From Kiritimatiellales bacterium (lineage in GTDB: Bacteria > Verrucomicrobiota > Kiritimatiellia > Kiritimatiellales > Pontiellaceae), in contig WFRA01000237.1 in NCBI GenBank assembly GCA_015486775.1, positions 1 to 8,063 on the forward strand: a DNA stretch of 8,063 nucleotides, written 5' to 3'. The position numbers were made by a program, and so were the translations under genes. Below are positions 5,675 to 8,063 of the stretch, one piece after another. Positions within the stretch are counted from its first letter, which is position 1. Each line of letters opens with the position of its first letter. Under the pieces are notes generated by a model. It ran no database searches. It saw only the letters and a program-made list of their open reading frames with translations, and had not been told where the DNA came from.

Positions 5675-6430
5675 ATGGCACTGCTTGAAATAAAAAACCT
5701 GCACGCGAGCGTGGCGGGAAACCAGATCCTGAAAGGGATCAATTTAACGATCAACCCCGGTGAGGTGCATGCCATCATGGGGCCGAACGGCTCCGGCAAG
5801 AGTACGCTCTCGAATGTACTCGCCGGCAACGAGGCCTACGAAAAAACGCAGGGCGAAATTCTCTTCCAGGGAAAGAACCTCGACGACCTGGCCGCACACG
5901 AGCGCGCCTGTGCCGGTATCTTTCTGGCCTTCCAGTATCCGGTCGAGATTCCGGGGATCAGCAACATGTATTTTCTCAAGGCGGCAGTCAACGCGGTGCG
6001 CGAATCCCGCGGCGAGGAGCCGCTCGATGCGATGGACTTTCTCGATTTGGTCGAAGAGAAAAAGAAGATGGTGCAGATCCGCGACGACCTGTTGGAACGC
6101 GCCGTCAACTCCGGCTTTTCCGGCGGCGAAAAGAAGCGTAACGAAATCTTCCAGATGGCCATGCTCGAACCCCGGCTCGGCATTCTTGACGAAACCGACT
6201 CCGGCCTCGACATCGACGCGCTGCGGATTGTCTCCGACGGGGTGAACGCCCTGCGCGGCTCGGATCGCGGTTTCCTAGTTATCACCCACTACCAGCGCCT
6301 GCTCGACTATATCGTCCCGGACTTTGTCCACGTGCTGGTGAATGGCCAGATCGTGAAGTCCGGCGGCAAGGAGCTGGCGCTCGAACTCGAAAACGAAGGC
6401 TATGCCTCCTGGAACGGTGAACAGCAATGA
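5675..6430 (+). CDS. sufC: SufC, ABC-type ATPase of the Fe-S assembly complex
   Basis: This is a 251-aa cytosolic ATPase that dimerises on SufB-SufD and drives the structural change needed for cluster assembly. Walker A GPNGSGKST is at residues 36-44, the Q-loop in FLAFQYPVEIPG (Q87), the signature FSGGEKKRNE at 148-157, Walker B LGILDETDSGLD at 168-179, and the switch histidine H205 in ITHY. The LDETDSGLD form is typical of SufC. Start: the ATG at 5675 is chosen over the one at 5663 because GGAG (5665-5668) sits 6 nt before it and the resulting MALLEIKNLHA is the standard SufC N-terminus; the earlier ATG overlaps that SD. The stop overlaps the sufD start (ATGA). Confidence 0.97.
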   Translation: MALLEIKNLHASVAGNQILKGINLTINPGEVHAIMGPNGSGKSTLSNVLAGNEAYEKTQGEILFQGKNLDDLAAHERACAGIFLAFQYPVEIPGISNMYFLKAAVNAVRESRGEEPLDAMDFLDLVEEKKKMVQIRDDLLERAVNSGFSGGEKKRNEIFQMAMLEPRLGILDETDSGLDIDALRIVSDGVNALRGSDRGFLVITHYQRLLDYIVPDFVHVLVNGQIVKSGGKELALELENEGYASWNGEQQ

Positions 6431-7614
6431 ACCTGGCTGAACTAAGAAAAAAGGCCGAGATGGAGTTCTCGGCCAACGGCTTCCCGACCACCCGGGAGGA
6501 GCTTTGGCGCTTTAGTGATGTCTCGCCCGTGGCCAATGCCGTTTTTTCCAACGATTGGAAACCTTCCGAACTGGAGTTCCAATCCTTGGAAGGCAGCCTA
6601 GTGGTGGTTTTTGAGAACGGAAAGCTATCGCGGGAAAAATCAAACCTCGGCAATTTGCCCGAGGGCGTACGCATCGGCTCGATCCTGGATTTTCCCGATC
6701 CAAGGATTGGAAGTCTGGCTGGCACGCAAAGCGCGTTTGTTGCGGCCAACACCGCCCGCTTTTCCGACGGGCTCTGGATCGAAGTTGACGACGGCGTTCA
6801 GCTCGAAACCCCGATCCATCTGATCCACCTCGCTGACCTCGATGGCGCGGCCTTCCACCTGCGGAATTTTATTTCGGTTGGGGAAAATGCCTCCGCCACT
6901 CTCGTCGAAGAATATGTGGGCGAGCCGTTCTATTGGACCAACACCGTAACCGAATGTTTTGTGGCCGACCGGGGGCTACTCGACCGCTACAAGATCCAGC
7001 GCGAAAGCCCCTCCGCCTTCCACTTCCAAACCTTGGAAGCGCGGCTTGGTGCCGAGGCCGTTTTTAGCAACCACGCAGTTACGCTGGGTTCGCGTTTGGG
7101 ACGCGACGACATCCGCGCCAAGTTGGCCGGGCGGGGCGGCGAGGCCATCTGCAACGGGCTCTATTTGCTCAACGGCAAGCAGCATTTCGACACGCACCTG
7201 TTTGTCGACCACGCCGTGCCGGAATGCAATAGCCACGAACTCTATAAAGGAATTCTCGACGAAAAGGCGCACGCTGTTTTCTGCGGGCGCATTCTCGTCC
7301 GGCAGGATGCGCAGCAGACCGATGCCGTGCAGTCGAACCGAAACCTGCTACTGAGCCGGGGTGCCAAGGTAAACACGCTTCCGCAGCTCGAAATCTATGC
7401 GGACGATGTCAAGTGCACCCACGGTGCCACCATCGGCGAGCTGGATGAACAGGCGCTCTACTATCTCCAGACGCGCGGCATCGATCCCGTCCAGGGGCAG
7501 GCCATGCTCACTGGTGCCTTCGCCAACGAGGTGCTCGACGAAATCCGCTGCGCCCCGTTCAAGGCCTATGCCGAGGAGCGGGTACGCACGTGGCTCGAAG
7601 GGGTGGCAAAATGA
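6427..7614 (+). CDS. sufD: SufD, Fe-S cluster assembly scaffold partner
   Basis: This 395-aa protein is a SufB paralogue that pairs with SufB to form the beta-helix core of SufBC2D and helps iron entry. The C-terminal core is well conserved: [27 protein letters not shown], then [26 protein letters not shown], ending [18 protein letters not shown]332 in KCTHGAT matches E. coli SufD H360, important for assembly. The N-terminal part is more variable, as usual. GGTGA lies 6 nt before the ATG, and the start overlaps the sufC stop, so coupling is expected. The first third carries three copies of the TTCCAA-N3-TTGGAA palindrome and a fourth lies further on, giving unusual codon choices there. Confidence 0.96.
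   Translation: MNLAELRKKAEMEFSANGFPTTREELWRFSDVSPVANAVFSNDWKPSELEFQSLEGSLVVVFENGKLSREKSNLGNLPEGVRIGSILDFPDPRIGSLAGTQSAFVAANTARFSDGLWIEVDDGVQLETPIHLIHLADLDGAAFHLRNFISVGENASATLVEEYVGEPFYWTNTVTECFVADRGLLDRYKIQRESPSAFHFQTLEARLGAEAVFSNHAVTLGSRLGRDDIRAKLAGRGGEAICNGLYLLNGKQHFDTHLFVDHAVPECNSHELYKGILDEKAHAVFCGRILVRQDAQQTDAVQSNRNLLLSRGAKVNTLPQLEIYADDVKCTHGATIGELDEQALYYLQTRGIDPVQGQAMLTGAFANEVLDEIRCAPFKAYAEERVRTWLEGVAK
6546..6560. repeat. TTCCAA-N3-TTGGAA palindrome, exact
   Basis: An exact copy with CGA spacer and 7-bp arms over 6545-6561, in sufD. It reads FSNDWK, a third codon phase for this motif. Confidence 0.85.
6577..6591. repeat. TTCCAA-N3-TTGGAA palindrome, exact
   Basis: TTCCAATCCTTGGAA in sufD reads FQSLE. 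It is only 16 bp after the previous copy and identical to the copy in sufS at 7657. Confidence 0.85.
6698..6712. repeat. TTCCAA-N3-TTGGAA palindrome, one mismatch
   Basis: ATCCAAGGATTGGAA in sufD reads DPRIGS. The GGA spacer makes it the reverse-orientation form of the TCC-spacer copies. Confidence 0.6.
7024..7038. repeat. TTCCAA-N3-TTGGAA palindrome, exact
   Basis: TTCCAAACCTTGGAA in sufD, with 7-bp arms over 7023-7039, reads FQTLE. Confidence 0.85.
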
Positions 7615-8063
7615 GTGCGCCGGTTCCATTCGATGTGAACGCCATCCGGGCCGATTTTCCAATCCTTGGAACAACCGTCCATGGCAAGCCGCTGGCCTAT
7701 CTCGACAACGCGGCATCGAGCCAGCATCCCACGCAGGTGATCGACGCGATCCGGGTGCTCTATGAATCCGGCTACTCCAACATTCATCGCGGCGTCCACC
7801 AGCTCAGCCAGGAGGCCACCCGCGCCTATGAGGATGGGCGCGCCGCCGTGCGCAGTTTTCTGAATGCCGACTGCATGCACGAAGTGATCTTTACCCGCGG
7901 AACGACCGAGTCGATCAACCTTATGGCGCAGAGCTTTGCCCGCCCGCGCCTGCAACCCGGCGACGAAATCTTGGTTACCCACATGGAGCACCACTCCAAC
8001 ATTGTCCCCTGGCAGATGGTCTGCGAGCAGACCGGCGCGACGCTCAAGGTGGTGCCGATCAAC
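7611..8063 (+). CDS. sufS: SufS-type cysteine desulfurase, N-terminal part (partial)
   Basis: The first 151 codons are present and the gene runs off the right edge. SufS is a PLP enzyme that removes sulfur from cysteine and passes it to the SufBCD scaffold, usually through SufE or SufU. The N-terminus shows [17 protein letters not shown] (30-40), [10 protein letters not shown] (57-66), [11 protein letters not shown] (94-104) and [11 protein letters not shown] (125-135), whose histidine pair includes the PLP-stacking residue. These are typical of group II desulfurases rather than NifS/IscS. The PLP lysine and catalytic cysteine lie outside the window. ATG 7611 overlaps the sufD stop as ATGA, with AAGGGG 7 nt ahead. 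The gene was identified by direct translation because it has no stop in the window. Confidence 0.95.
   Translation, partial: MSAPVPFDVNAIRADFPILGTTVHGKPLAYLDNAASSQHPTQVIDAIRVLYESGYSNIHRGVHQLSQEATRAYEDGRAAVRSFLNADCMHEVIFTRGTTESINLMAQSFARPRLQPGDEILVTHMEHHSNIVPWQMVCEQTGATLKVVPIN
7657..7671. repeat. TTCCAA-N3-TTGGAA palindrome, exact
   Basis: TTCCAATCCTTGGAA in sufS reads FPILGT. The same 15 bases at 6577 in sufD read FQSLE in another phase, showing that the DNA rather than the peptide is conserved. Confidence 0.85.

Overview
The window is GC-rich bacterial chromosome that is gene-dense and mostly housekeeping. From left to right it holds: the last codons of secA; a Fic-domain gene (fic); tilS; two short minus-strand genes for secreted, low-complexity proteins; and an iron-sulfur cluster assembly locus, rrf2-sufB-sufC-sufD-sufS, which runs off the right edge inside sufS.

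The host is a bacterium with a complete SUF-type core. The lineage cannot be fixed from these genes. Repeat habits (a recurring TTCCAA-N3-TTGGAA palindrome inside genes, a GAAACTTGAA-type repeat in tilS, and a GGCAGGCT-TTCG-AGCCTGC hairpin in tilS) suggest the Planctomycetes-Verrucomicrobia-Chlamydiae side, perhaps a Kiritimatiellota-like organism. That is inference only.

Region 1-2515 (plus strand): secA ends at 98. A class II-type autoinhibited Fic protein (141-1184) and tRNA(Ile)-lysidine synthase (1223-2515) follow with short gaps. The fic gene is bracketed by two copies of a 17-bp exact repeat, one of them in its own 3' end. Region 2516-3581 (minus strand): two signal-peptide proteins, one Gly/Cys-rich and one Gln/Arg/His-rich, share a similar leader and ribosome-binding region. 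A strong rho-independent terminator separates them.

Region 3582-8063 (plus strand): an Rrf2-family regulator with three clustered cysteines is divergent from the second secreted gene. An IscR-like operator (GACC-N5-GGTC) lies in front of rrf2, and a related 11-bp core lies directly in front of sufB. SufB, SufC and SufD form the scaffold and ATPase complex, and SufS supplies sulfur from cysteine. sufC/sufD and sufD/sufS overlap by ATGA, so they are translationally coupled. A cluster-sensing Rrf2 protein binding both sites would give feedback control of the operon.

The most unusual signal is the interrupted palindrome TTCCAA-N3-TTGGAA. It occurs five times exactly and four times with one mismatch, always inside coding sequence (tilS, sufD, sufS) and in more than one reading frame. 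It behaves like a highly iterated genomic motif rather than a protein-level constraint.
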